This document shows, in pieces, positions 43,637 through 51,961 of a DNA stretch of 64,000 bases. The stretch lies in assembly GCF_016863635.1 (NCBI RefSeq), contig NZ_BOPG01000008.1, positions 1 through 64,000 of the forward strand, given 5' to 3'. The notes beneath the pieces are model-generated. The model worked only from the letters and a program-made list of their open reading frames with translations. It was not told the DNA's origin and did no database searches. The translations under genes and the position numbers were made by a program. Position 1 is the first letter of the stretch; each line of letters opens with the position of its first letter. The DNA comes from Virgisporangium aurantiacum (GTDB lineage Bacteria > Actinomycetota > Actinomycetes > Mycobacteriales > Micromonosporaceae).

Positions 43637-44431
43637 GTGGACCTTCGGATAGTCGCCCGGCTGCGTTGTCCGGTGTGCGGCGAGGCCATGGACCCGGCCG
43701 AATCCGTGCTGCGGTGCCGCGGCGGCCACAGTTTCGACGTCGCGAGGCAGGGCTACGTCGACCTCAGCGCCGGCCCGGTGACGCATCCCGGCGACACCAC
43801 CGAGATGGTCGCCGCCCGCGAACGGGTGCTGGCCGCCGGTCACTTCGGCTTCATCACCGCCGGGCTGGCCGAGGCCACCGCCACCTACGATTCCGGCCTG
43901 ATCGTCGACGTGGGCGCCGGCACCGGCGTCCACCTGAAATCGTTGCTCGAAGCCCGGCCCGACGCTCTCGGCCTGGCCGTCGACGTCTCGAAACCCGCGC
44001 TCCGGCGGGCCGCGCGCGCCCATCCGCGCATGGGCGCCGTGCGCGCCGACGCGTGGCGCGGTCTCCCGGTCGCCGATGGCGCGGCGTCCGTCGTCCTCAA
44101 CGTTTTCGCGCCTCGTGCGGGCCGCGAGTTCGCCCGCGTTCTCCGACCGGGTGGACGCCTGGCAGTGGTGACACCGGCCCCCGATCACCTCCGCGAACTG
44201 GGCCTCGCGATCGGCGTCGATCCACGCAAGGAGGAGCGCCTCTTCGCCACCCTCGGCCCCTGGTTCGTCCGCGAACAGGACCACGAACTCCGGACGACCC
44301 TGCACCTCTCCGCCGCCGAAGCCCACGCCGTGGCCGGCATGGGCCCGGGCGCCTTCCACCACCCCACCCCGGCCTACGAAGGCCCGGTCACCGCGGCCGT
44401 CCACCTCTCGGTATGGCACCACGCCGAATGA
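43637..44431 (+). CDS. rRNA (guanine-N1)-methyltransferase, RlmA-like
   Basis: A 264-residue enzyme with an N-terminal zinc site (CPVCG then CRGGHSFDVARQGY) and a class I SAM fold (VDVGAGTGVHL). This combination marks the RlmA(I/II)/TlrB family, which methylates G745 or G748 of 23S rRNA; the G748 type confers tylosin-class resistance in producers. Specificity cannot be told here. GTG at 43637 follows AAGGAT by six bases. It is divergent from add with 35 bases between starts and is followed by a decayed gene. Confidence 0.85.
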   Translation: MDLRIVARLRCPVCGEAMDPAESVLRCRGGHSFDVARQGYVDLSAGPVTHPGDTTEMVAARERVLAAGHFGFITAGLAEATATYDSGLIVDVGAGTGVHLKSLLEARPDALGLAVDVSKPALRRAARAHPRMGAVRADAWRGLPVADGAASVVLNVFAPRAGREFARVLRPGGRLAVVTPAPDHLRELGLAIGVDPRKEERLFATLGPWFVREQDHELRTTLHLSAAEAHAVAGMGPGAFHHPTPAYEGPVTAAVHLSVWHHAE

Positions 44432-44439
44432 CCCCTCGG

Positions 44440-44950
44440 CCGGCCGGCAGAGCCGCAGATACTCGATCTCCGGCAGGGAGTGGGCACCGCCCGCGGCATC
44501 GTGGGCGACGTGTGCGACCAGAAGCCGCCGACGGGCGCGTGGTTGCCGCGCCAACGCCACGGTCAGGTCGTCGATTCCGACCAGCCGCTGCTGAAACGCC
44601 GCAACGACGAGCGCGGCCGCCTCATGGTCGGAGGCCGCCCACTGCGCGGCGTCGACGACCGCACGTCCGGCCACGGTGCACGGTGGCGAGGTCGCTCGAT
44701 GGAGTTCGTCGGATCGGAGCAGTCGGGTGCGGTGAACCACCGCGAACGGCGGCGGGTCGTGGTCACGCAGGCGACCGGGCAGCAACGCCCCAGTGCGCCT
44801 GCCGCCACGTCCCGGTGACGAGACGGTGGCGGATGGCCCCGGAACTGAGCCAGCGCCCCGCCTGGCGTCTGCTGATGACTCCCTCCTGTTGGTACAGCAG
44901 GAGGTCGAGATCGCTGAGTGAGTCGAACGGGTTGCTCCGGAGAGGCCGGA
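44440..44950 (-). pseudogene. Decayed AbiEi/DUF559-type protein gene
   Basis: Two frames on the minus strand hold pieces of one family. From about 44940 to 44790 the reading LLLYQQEGVISRRQAGRWLS is the N-terminal winged helix of AbiEi-like proteins; it stops at a TGA just after. In another frame, from about 44790 down to 44440, the middle domain can be read: DPPPFAVVHRTRLL, VDAAQWAASDHEAAA, AAFQQRLV and AAGGAHSLPEIEYLRLCRP. About 50 residues expected between the pieces and the whole C-terminal endonuclease-like part are missing. The gene was broken by an internal deletion or frameshift near 44782-44792 and truncated at the rRNA methyltransferase end. Confidence 0.75.
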
Positions 44951-44958
44951 AGCGCTGA

Positions 44959-45639
44959 TCAGACGCTCAGGTCGATTTCCTCCCAGGCCAGCGGGGCGTC
45001 GTGGTACGGGCCGTGGAAGACGACCGCCCATTCCAGGGCCCAGCGCCGTTGGCCGATCGCGTTCGAGTCGACCTCGCCGGGCAGGGGGAGGTTGCGGCGC
45101 TCCGCCTCCAGGTAGGCCCAGTCGAGGCAGTAGTGCAGGTCGAGTTGGCTGGCCACCTCGCCGGGCTCGCGGGGGGCGGTCAGCGTGCGGCCGCGCCAGG
45201 ACGCGAACGTCTCGCCCTCCGCCAGGTTGGGCAGGCGTTGCACCAGGCCGTTGGCCGACGCGCGGCACGGGTCGAGGTCGCGGGTCAGGCCCATCACCCA
45301 GCCCAGGGCGTACACGGCCTCCAGGTGCAGGGCGAAAGAAAACTGGTCGCCCTTGTCGGCGACCACGAAATGCCATTCCGGACGGGTGAGGCGTTCGACC
45401 AGGTGCGCGTCGAGCAACCACTCCATGGCCATCTTGGGCGGCATCCCGAAGCTGCGGGCCAACACGATGTTGAGCACCGCCACCCGCGCCTCGAGCTCGG
45501 CCCGTGGGCGCAGCTCCATCTCGTCGCCGGGATCCCAGACCATCGGGAAATTGTCCGCCGGCACCGGCAGGCCGAGCCGCTCCAGCACGCGAAGATTCGC
45601 CTCGCGGACGGGTAACGGGTCAGGCGCGGTGGCGGTCAT
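44959..45639 (-). CDS. DUF4272 domain protein
   Basis: A 226-residue protein matching the DUF4272 pattern: SFGMPPKMAMEWLL, an aromatic-rich WHFVVADKG segment and a C-terminal LDLHYCLDWAYLEAERR helix followed by RRWALEWAV. The function of the family is unknown. No signal peptide or membrane segment is seen. It is a single gene on the minus strand between the deoA operon end and the decayed gene. Confidence 0.8.
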   Translation of the reverse strand: MTATAPDPLPVREANLRVLERLGLPVPADNFPMVWDPGDEMELRPRAELEARVAVLNIVLARSFGMPPKMAMEWLLDAHLVERLTRPEWHFVVADKGDQFSFALHLEAVYALGWVMGLTRDLDPCRASANGLVQRLPNLAEGETFASWRGRTLTAPREPGEVASQLDLHYCLDWAYLEAERRNLPLPGEVDSNAIGQRRWALEWAVVFHGPYHDAPLAWEEIDLSV

Positions 45640-45726
45640 AACGGGCCCTCATACCAAGAACTCTAACGACCGATCGGCGCAGCGACAACGATCAACTACT
45701 GAGGGTCACGATATGTGGGTTACGAT

Positions 45727-46998
45727 TCAGTCCAACCGCTCCAGGACCAGCGGAGATGCGTCGGGCGCGGTATCGGAGATCGTCACTGCCGAGGCGGCGA
45801 CCTCCAACGCCGACGGGATCCGGCCGGCCTCGTCGGCGCGCAGTTCCATCAGGACGTCGCCCGCGCGCACCGCGTCGCCCTGTTTCTTCCGCAGCATGAC
45901 CCCGGCGGACGCCGACACCGGGTCCTCCTTGCGCGCCCGGCCCGCGCCCAGCCGCCAGGCCGCGACGCCGATCCCGTACGCATCGAGCGTCGTCACATAG
46001 CCGTCGCGGTCGGCGCGGACGACCTCCGTCTCCGGCGCCTGCGGCAGCTTCGCCGACGGGTCGCCGCCCTGCGCGGTGATCAGTTCGCGCCACGCGTCCA
46101 TCGCGCGACCGTCGCGGAGCGCGTCGGCGGGGTCGACGCCGTCGATGCCGGCGGCGGCGAGCATCTCGCGGGCCAGCGCCAGCGTCAGCTCGACCACGTC
46201 GGCCGGGCCGCCGCCGGCCAGCACCTCCAGCGACTCCTCGACCTCGATCGAGTGCCCGGCGGCCAGCCCCAGCGGCGTGTTCATGTCGGTGAGCAGGGCC
46301 CGCGTGACCACCCCGTGCGCCTTGCCCAGGTCGACCATCGTGCGGGCGAGCTCACGTGCGTCCTCGATCTTTTTCATGAATGCGCCGGAGCCGAACTTCA
46401 CGTCGAGGACGAGCGCGGCCGTGCCCTCGGCGATCTTCTTGCTCATGATCGAGCTCGCGATCAGCGGGATCGCCTCGACCGTTCCGGTGACGTCGCGCAG
46501 CGCGTACAGCTTGCGGTCGGCCGGCGCCAGCCCCTCGCCGGCGGCGCAGATCGCCGCGCCGACGGTCTGCAACTGGCGCACGAACTCGTCGTTCGACAGC
46601 TTCGTGCGGAACCCGGGGATCGACTCCAGCTTGTCGAGCGTGCCGCCGGTGTGGCCGAGGCCGCGCCCGCTGAGCTGGGGCACGGCGGCACCGCACGCGG
46701 CCACCAGCGGCGTCAGCGGCAGCGTGATCTTGTCACCGACCCCACCCGTGGAGTGCTTGTCGACGGTCGGCCGGTCCACTGTGGACAGATCGAGCCGCTC
46801 GCCGGACGCGATCATCGCCGCGGTCCAGCGGGCGATCTCGGCGCCGGTCATGCCGCGCAGCAGGATCGCCATCGCCAGCGCCGACATCTGCTCGTCGGCG
46901 ACGACACCCTTCGTGTAGGCGTCGATCACCCAGTCGATCTGGTCGTCGGTAAGCGGTCCGCCGTCGCGCTTCGTCCGGATGACATCGATCACGTTCAC
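45727..46998 (-). CDS. deoA: Thymidine phosphorylase
   Basis: Phosphorolysis of thymidine and deoxyuridine to base plus deoxyribose 1-phosphate. The 423 residues include the nucleoside phosphorylase signature in DKHSTGGVGDKITLPL, SGRGLGHTGGTLDKLE, and the C-terminal beta-alpha hammerhead domain. GTG at 46998 is preceded by GAGGTG, part of a small hairpin stem. It is the last gene of the operon with cdd and the transporter genes and feeds DeoC through a phosphopentomutase step. Confidence 0.93.
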   Translation of the reverse strand: MNVIDVIRTKRDGGPLTDDQIDWVIDAYTKGVVADEQMSALAMAILLRGMTGAEIARWTAAMIASGERLDLSTVDRPTVDKHSTGGVGDKITLPLTPLVAACGAAVPQLSGRGLGHTGGTLDKLESIPGFRTKLSNDEFVRQLQTVGAAICAAGEGLAPADRKLYALRDVTGTVEAIPLIASSIMSKKIAEGTAALVLDVKFGSGAFMKKIEDARELARTMVDLGKAHGVVTRALLTDMNTPLGLAAGHSIEVEESLEVLAGGGPADVVELTLALAREMLAAAGIDGVDPADALRDGRAMDAWRELITAQGGDPSAKLPQAPETEVVRADRDGYVTTLDAYGIGVAAWRLGAGRARKEDPVSASAGVMLRKKQGDAVRAGDVLMELRADEAGRIPSALEVAASAVTISDTAPDASPLVLERLD

Positions 46999-47005
46999 GG
47001 CCGCA

Positions 47006-47065
47006 CCTCGCTTCGCGAGGGGTGGCCTCCGCGGCGATCCGCTCGCTCCGCGAGCGCATCGCCGC
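47006..47065 (-). other. Two hairpins between cdd and deoA
   Basis: The 100-base gap between cdd and deoA contains a 16-bp stem with one mismatch (47031-47046 with 47050-47065). It also contains a smaller stem (47006-47010 with 47016-47020, plus one pair) whose bases include the deoA ribosome site. They may tune deoA expression or protect the transcript end of cdd. No T run follows. Confidence 0.5.
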
Positions 47066-47098
47066 TGCTGTGCTGAATGATGATCTCGCTCCGCTCGA

Positions 47099-47809
47099 TC
47101 ATGGGCGCCACTCTTCAGAAAATTCTTCGGGACGCGCACCAGCGCCGGCCCAGTACGTACGGCCCTCGCCGTCGATCACCACCACACGGGGCGTACGGGC
47201 CCGACCCCAGGCCACCGCCGCGGCCGTGTCGGGCCACACCGGACCCTCCTCGATCACCGACGCCGAGCCCTCCGGGTCGCCGGGCCGGCCGGCACTCCAG
47301 TAACCGGTCCACACCTGCTGGCCACCCGCGATGTCGGGGTGCAGGAACGCGGTGCCGCTGCCCACCCGGTTCGACAGCACGGCCGGCACCCGGCTGGTCG
47401 AGTCGACCGCCGGCTGCCCGACCTTGCCGAGGTCGATCTCGTCGAACGCGTACGGCAGCAGGTCTTCCATCGTCACCGGGCCGCTGACGTGGTCGACCAG
47501 CATCTTCGGCCCGCCGTGTTCCCACAGCAGTTGGCGGCAGCGGCCGCACGGCATCAGCGGTTCGCCGTTGCCGTCGACGCACGCCATCGCCACGAGCCGG
47601 CCGCCGCCGGACGCGTGCAGCGCCGACACCAGGCCGCACTCGGCGCACAGGCCCAGCCCGTACGACGCGTTCTCGACGTTGCAGGCGCTGAGCACCCGCC
47701 CGTCGTCGACCAGGGCGGCGACGCCCACCGGGAAGTTCGAGTACGGCGCGTACGCCCGCCGCATCGCTGCGACGGCCGCGGCGCGCAGGGCGACCCAGTC
47801 CGGACTCAT
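47099..47809 (-). CDS. cdd: Cytidine deaminase with extra C-terminal region
   Basis: Deaminates cytidine and deoxycytidine. The zinc site is in CNVENASYGLGLCAE (catalytic CAE) and PCGRCRQ. The core ends near residue 130 with LLPYAFD, as in tetrameric Cdd enzymes. About 105 further residues follow, rich in Gly/Ser/Trp, that have no counterpart in standard Cdd and no motif I know. ATG at 47809 follows TACGAT by seven bases. The gene is between the permease genes and deoA in the nucleoside operon direction. Confidence 0.88.
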   Translation of the reverse strand: MSPDWVALRAAAVAAMRRAYAPYSNFPVGVAALVDDGRVLSACNVENASYGLGLCAECGLVSALHASGGGRLVAMACVDGNGEPLMPCGRCRQLLWEHGGPKMLVDHVSGPVTMEDLLPYAFDEIDLGKVGQPAVDSTSRVPAVLSNRVGSGTAFLHPDIAGGQQVWTGYWSAGRPGDPEGSASVIEEGPVWPDTAAAVAWGRARTPRVVVIDGEGRTYWAGAGARPEEFSEEWRP

Positions 47810-47835
47810 GGATGTGATCGTAGACCCGTTCAAGA

Positions 47836-49125
47836 TCAGGTCGAGCGTCTGTACGGAATTCCGTCGGCGGCCGGGGGCCGCAGCCGCTGCGCCGCCAGCG
47901 CCAGCACCACGAGCGTGGTGACGTGCGGCGTGAACTGCACGAACGGCACCGGAACCTGGTCGGTGAAGAAGTAGGAGATCGCGGCCAGCACCGAGAGCCC
48001 GATCGCCACCCCACCGATCACGAACTTGCGCCGGTACACCTGCCAGGCGCCGACCGCCAGCAGGATGCCCGAGATGAGCAGCAGCAGCGCGTGGATCGAC
48101 GTCGTACCGCCGCGGAGCTGCAGCGCGTCGGTGTAGCCGAACAGCGCCGCACCGGCCGCGAGGCCACCCGGCCGCCAGTTGCCGAAGATCATCGCGGCCA
48201 GGCCGATGTACCCGCGGCCATTGGTCTGGCCCTCGCGGTAGATGTCGGCGGCGACCATCGACAGGAACGCGCCGCCGAGGCCGGCGATCGCGCCGGAGAC
48301 GACCACCGCGTAGTACTTGTACAGGTAGACGTTGACGCCCAGCGTCTCCGCCGCGTGCGGCGCCTCGCCCACCGAGCGCAGCCGCAGGCCGAACGACGTG
48401 CGCCAGAGCAGGTAGAACGTGACGGGCACCAGCACCACGGCCACGATCGTGAGCACCGAAACGTCGGTGAGCAGGCCCCGGACGATCCCGGCCAGGTCGC
48501 TGACCAGGAACCAGTGCTTGCTCTCCAGCCCTTCGGTGAGCCAGGTGACGCCGGGCACCGACAGGTCGGGCGGCTGCTCGACCGACGGCGACTGGTTCAC
48601 CCCGCCGCCCTCCTCGTTGGCGAACGTCAACGAGGACAGGTAGCGGGTGACGCCGAGCGCCAGGATGTTGATCGCGACACCGGACACGATGTGGTCGACG
48701 CCGAACGTCACGGTGGCGACGGCGTGCAGCAGACCGCCCAGCGCGCCACCGATCACCGCCGCGATCAGGCCGACGGCCCAGCCCCAGTTCAACGAGCCCC
48801 AGGCACCGAACCACGTCCCGAAGATCATCATGCCTTCGAGGCCGATGTTCACGACGCCCGCCCGCTCGGCCCAGAGACCGCCGAGGCCGGCGAGGCCGAT
48901 CGGCACCGCGGCCTGCAACGCGGCGTGCGTGGCGCCGCTGGACGTCAGGTCGTTCGCGCCGGTCATGACGCGCACCAGCGACAACGCGATGACGCCGGCG
49001 AAGATCGCCCCGGACGTGATCAGCAGGATCATCGGCAGGCTCAGCCGCCGCTTCTTCGGCCCGGGGTCACCGGTGCCGGCCGCGGCACCACCCGGCGCCG
49101 GCGTGAGGAGCGAATCCGCGGTCAT
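47836..49125 (-). CDS. Nucleoside ABC transporter permease (second subunit)
   Basis: A 429-residue BPD-type permease with about nine or ten membrane helices, the NupQ/YufQ-like member. The conserved stretch AERAGVVNIGLEGMMIFGTW and the segment VDHIVSGVAINILALG are typical. It forms the channel with the partner permease encoded upstream (ATGA overlap at 49122-49125). A C-terminal extension of about 60 residues is hydrophobic. The operon carries a BMP lipoprotein, which makes nucleosides the likely substrate. Confidence 0.9.
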   Translation of the reverse strand: MTADSLLTPAPGGAAAGTGDPGPKKRRLSLPMILLITSGAIFAGVIALSLVRVMTGANDLTSSGATHAALQAAVPIGLAGLGGLWAERAGVVNIGLEGMMIFGTWFGAWGSLNWGWAVGLIAAVIGGALGGLLHAVATVTFGVDHIVSGVAINILALGVTRYLSSLTFANEEGGGVNQSPSVEQPPDLSVPGVTWLTEGLESKHWFLVSDLAGIVRGLLTDVSVLTIVAVVLVPVTFYLLWRTSFGLRLRSVGEAPHAAETLGVNVYLYKYYAVVVSGAIAGLGGAFLSMVAADIYREGQTNGRGYIGLAAMIFGNWRPGGLAAGAALFGYTDALQLRGGTTSIHALLLLISGILLAVGAWQVYRRKFVIGGVAIGLSVLAAISYFFTDQVPVPFVQFTPHVTTLVVLALAAQRLRPPAADGIPYRRST

Positions 49126-50267
49126 GCCACTTCCTCCTTGGCCGGCGACGTCGGCGGGGTCGGCGGAACCGCCGCCGTACCCGTCGACTCGCCGACCTGC
49201 TTCTGCTGGATCCGGCGACCGATGCGGGCGGCCAACTCGTACGCGACGACGACCGCCAGCACCACCGTGCCCTGCATGATCGTCACCGTCTCGCGCGGGA
49301 TGTCGTTCAGGTCGAGGATCTGCGCGGAGTTCTCCAGCGCGCCCCACAGCATCGCGCCGAGGATCATTCCGATCGGATGATTGCGGCCGAGCAGCGCGAT
49401 CGCGATGCCGGTGAACCCGTACCCACCGACGTTCTCGGCGACGGCGTGCGTCTGCCCGAGCAGTTCCGGCAGCCCGATCAGCCCGGCCACCGCGCCGGAC
49501 AGCATCATCGTGACGACCACCATCCGCTTGGCGTCGACACCGCTGGCCACCGCGGCCGACGGGCTGTGCCCGGTGGCCCGCAGGTCGTACCCGAACCGGG
49601 TCCGCTCGATCATGAACCAGTACCCGACGCCGACCAGCGCGGCGATGATGCCGAACCCGAAGAACCGGGCGTTGGTGCCGGGAATCAGGAGGATGCCGGG
49701 GATCCAGGCGTCCTTCTCCAGGATCGGGGTGGTCACCGAGTTGCTGCCCGGCGCCCGCACTCCGAGCAGGTCGGTGGTGAGCAGCCAGGCGAACAGGCCA
49801 CCGGCGATGAAGTTCAGCATGATCGTCGAGATGACCTCGCTGACGCCGCGGGTGACCTTGAGCAGGCCGGCGATGCTCGCCCACGCGGCGCCGACCACCA
49901 TCGCGGCGAGGATCATCAGCACGATCCGCACCGGACCGGGCAGGCCCTGGGTGAACGACGCACCGCCGAGCGCACCGGCCAGCAGCACGGCGAGCCGGTA
50001 CTGGCCCTCGATGCCGATGTTGAACAGGCCCATCCGGAACCCGATCGCGGCCGCGACCGCGCCGAGGTAGTAGTACACCGTCTTGTTCAGGATGCCGTTG
50101 ATGGTTCCGGGGCGGGTGCCGTACTCCCACATCGCCTGGAACGTCGAGATGACCTCGTGGCCACCGAGCGTGAGCACCAGCGCCGAGACCAGCACCGAGA
50201 TCAGCAGCGCGACGATCGGCGCCACGATCGGCGGGAGGATCCGCACCGGATCGAACCGGCCCTTCAT
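49122..50267 (-). CDS. Nucleoside ABC transporter permease (first subunit)
   Basis: A 381-residue permease of the NupP/YufP-like type with about eight to ten helices. FRMGLFNIGIEGQYRLAVLL is its signature, and a conserved loop, GVSEVISTIMLNFIAG, follows. The C-terminus is Pro/Thr-rich. It overlaps both neighbours by four bases (ATGA), giving tight coupling with the ATPase and second permease. Confidence 0.9.
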   Translation of the reverse strand: MKGRFDPVRILPPIVAPIVALLISVLVSALVLTLGGHEVISTFQAMWEYGTRPGTINGILNKTVYYYLGAVAAAIGFRMGLFNIGIEGQYRLAVLLAGALGGASFTQGLPGPVRIVLMILAAMVVGAAWASIAGLLKVTRGVSEVISTIMLNFIAGGLFAWLLTTDLLGVRAPGSNSVTTPILEKDAWIPGILLIPGTNARFFGFGIIAALVGVGYWFMIERTRFGYDLRATGHSPSAAVASGVDAKRMVVVTMMLSGAVAGLIGLPELLGQTHAVAENVGGYGFTGIAIALLGRNHPIGMILGAMLWGALENSAQILDLNDIPRETVTIMQGTVVLAVVVAYELAARIGRRIQQKQVGESTGTAAVPPTPPTSPAKEEVA

Positions 50268-51856
50268 GCCTGCTCCCCCTCGGTCTTCTTTTCCAGCGAC
50301 TTTTCCAGCGACGGACCCGCGTGCACCGGGTCGTCGGTCGCGCCCGTCATCGCCAGGCCGAGCTGCTCGGGCGTCACCGCGGCCGGGTCGACGGTGGCGA
50401 CGAACCTGCCCCGGTAGATCACCTGCAGGGTGTCGGACAGGCCGATCAGCTCGTCGAGGTCGGCCGAGATCAGCAGGACGCCCATGCCGGCCCGCCGGGC
50501 GGCCCGGATGTGGTCCCAGATCGCAGCCTGCGCGCCCACGTCGACCCCGCGCGTCGGGTGGGCCGCGATCAGCACCTTCGGCTCGTGGCTCATCTCCCGA
50601 CCGACGATCAGTTTCTGCTGGTTGCCGCCGGACAGGGCGCCGGCCGAGACCTCGATGCCCGGCGTACGGACGTCGTACGCGGCGACGATGCGCTCGGTGT
50701 CGCGCCGGGCGGCCCCCGAGGTGATCAGGAACCCGTTCGAGTTCGGCGGCTCGGTCTGGTGGCCGAGGATCCGGTTCTCCCACAGGGGCGCGTCGAGCAG
50801 CAGGCCGTGCCGGTGCCGGTCCTCCGGGATGTAGCCGATGCCCTTGACCCGGCGCTGCCGGGTGCCCCAGGTGGTGATGTCGGCGTCATCGAGCGTCACG
50901 GTGCCGGTCGAGGCGCGCATGCCCATGATCGCTTCGACCAGTTCGGCCTGGCCGTTGCCCTCGACACCCGCGATGCCGAGCACCTCGCCGCGGCGGATCC
51001 GCAGGCTGACGTCGTCGATGATGGTGCGGCCGGTGTCGGTGTAGACCGACAGGTCGCGGACGTCGAGCACGACCTCGTCGGTGACCGTCGACTCGCGCGT
51101 CTCCGGGCTGGGCAGCTCGCTGCCGACCATCAGCGTGGCGAGTTCGCGCGCGGTGACGTCGCCGGGCTTCACCGAGGCGACCGTGGTGCCGCGCCGGATC
51201 ACGGTGATCGCGTCGGCGACCGACAGCACCTCGTGCAGTTTGTGCGAGATGAAGATGATCGTGAGGCCGTCGCGGGTGAGCTGGCGCAGGTTGCCGAACA
51301 GCTCGTCGACCTCCTGCGGCACCAGCACCGCCGTGGGCTCGTCGAGGATGAGGATGTTGGCGCCGCGGTAGAGCACCTTGACGATCTCGACCCGCTGGCG
51401 GGCGCCGACGCCGAGCTCTTCCATCAGCGGGCCGGGGTCGACGCCCAGGCCGTACTGCGCGGAGATCTCGCGGATCCGGTCGGCCGCCCGGCCGCCGATG
51501 CCGGCCACCTTCTCGGCGCCGAGAACCACGTTCTCCAGCACGGTGAGGTTGTCGGCGAGCATGAAATGCTGGTGCACCATGCCGATGCCGGCGGCGATCG
51601 CCTGCTGCGGAGTGTGCAGGGTCGACGTCTTCCCGTCGATGAGGATCTCGCCCTCGTCGGGGCGGTACATCCCGTACAGGATCTTCATCAGGGTGGACTT
51701 GCCCGCGCCGTTCTCGCCGACGATGGCGTGGATGGTGCCCCGGTCGACCCGGAGGTGGATGTCGGAGTTCGCCACGACGCCGGGAAAGCGTTTGGTGATG
51801 CCGCGCAGTTCAACCGCTACGCGCCCAGCCGAGGGGTCGCCGGGTGATTCGGCCAT
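50264..51856 (-). CDS. Nucleoside ABC transporter ATP-binding protein
   Basis: A 530-residue duplicated ATPase of the YufO/NupO type. First domain: Walker A GENGAGKST, a signature degenerated to LGVGARQRVEI, Walker B ILILDEPTAVL. Second domain: an altered Walker A (GVEGNGQAEL), the complete signature LSGGNQQKL, and a Walker B region with VLIAAHPTRGVD. One functional and one degenerate site is usual in this family. It works with both permeases and the BMP lipoprotein. Confidence 0.92.
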   Translation of the reverse strand: MAESPGDPSAGRVAVELRGITKRFPGVVANSDIHLRVDRGTIHAIVGENGAGKSTLMKILYGMYRPDEGEILIDGKTSTLHTPQQAIAAGIGMVHQHFMLADNLTVLENVVLGAEKVAGIGGRAADRIREISAQYGLGVDPGPLMEELGVGARQRVEIVKVLYRGANILILDEPTAVLVPQEVDELFGNLRQLTRDGLTIIFISHKLHEVLSVADAITVIRRGTTVASVKPGDVTARELATLMVGSELPSPETRESTVTDEVVLDVRDLSVYTDTGRTIIDDVSLRIRRGEVLGIAGVEGNGQAELVEAIMGMRASTGTVTLDDADITTWGTRQRRVKGIGYIPEDRHRHGLLLDAPLWENRILGHQTEPPNSNGFLITSGAARRDTERIVAAYDVRTPGIEVSAGALSGGNQQKLIVGREMSHEPKVLIAAHPTRGVDVGAQAAIWDHIRAARRAGMGVLLISADLDELIGLSDTLQVIYRGRFVATVDPAAVTPEQLGLAMTGATDDPVHAGPSLEKSLEKKTEGEQA

Positions 51857-51918
51857 CTGTCACTCCAGGGCAGGGGGCGATCTTTGCAGGGATCGCATCT
51901 TTCCAAAGGAATGCGACC

Positions 51919-51943
51919 GGCGGGGGGCACGAGGCCCCCCGCC
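51919..51943 (-). terminator. Hairpin between bmp and ATPase genes
   Basis: A 10-bp GC-rich stem (51919-51928 with 51934-51943) and a five-base loop lie in the 105-base gap after the lipoprotein gene. Only a weak T-rich stretch follows. Partial termination or mRNA protection here would give more binding protein than transporter, as is common in ABC operons. Confidence 0.55.
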
Positions 51944-51961
51944 GTCGGAATTCTTTACTAC

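Noticed and set aside
42734..45421. An 895-codon minus-strand frame
   Set aside because: It runs antisense to the rRNA methyltransferase and out of frame through add and the DUF4272 gene. Only a fragment of the decayed AbiEi-type gene inside it is meaningful.
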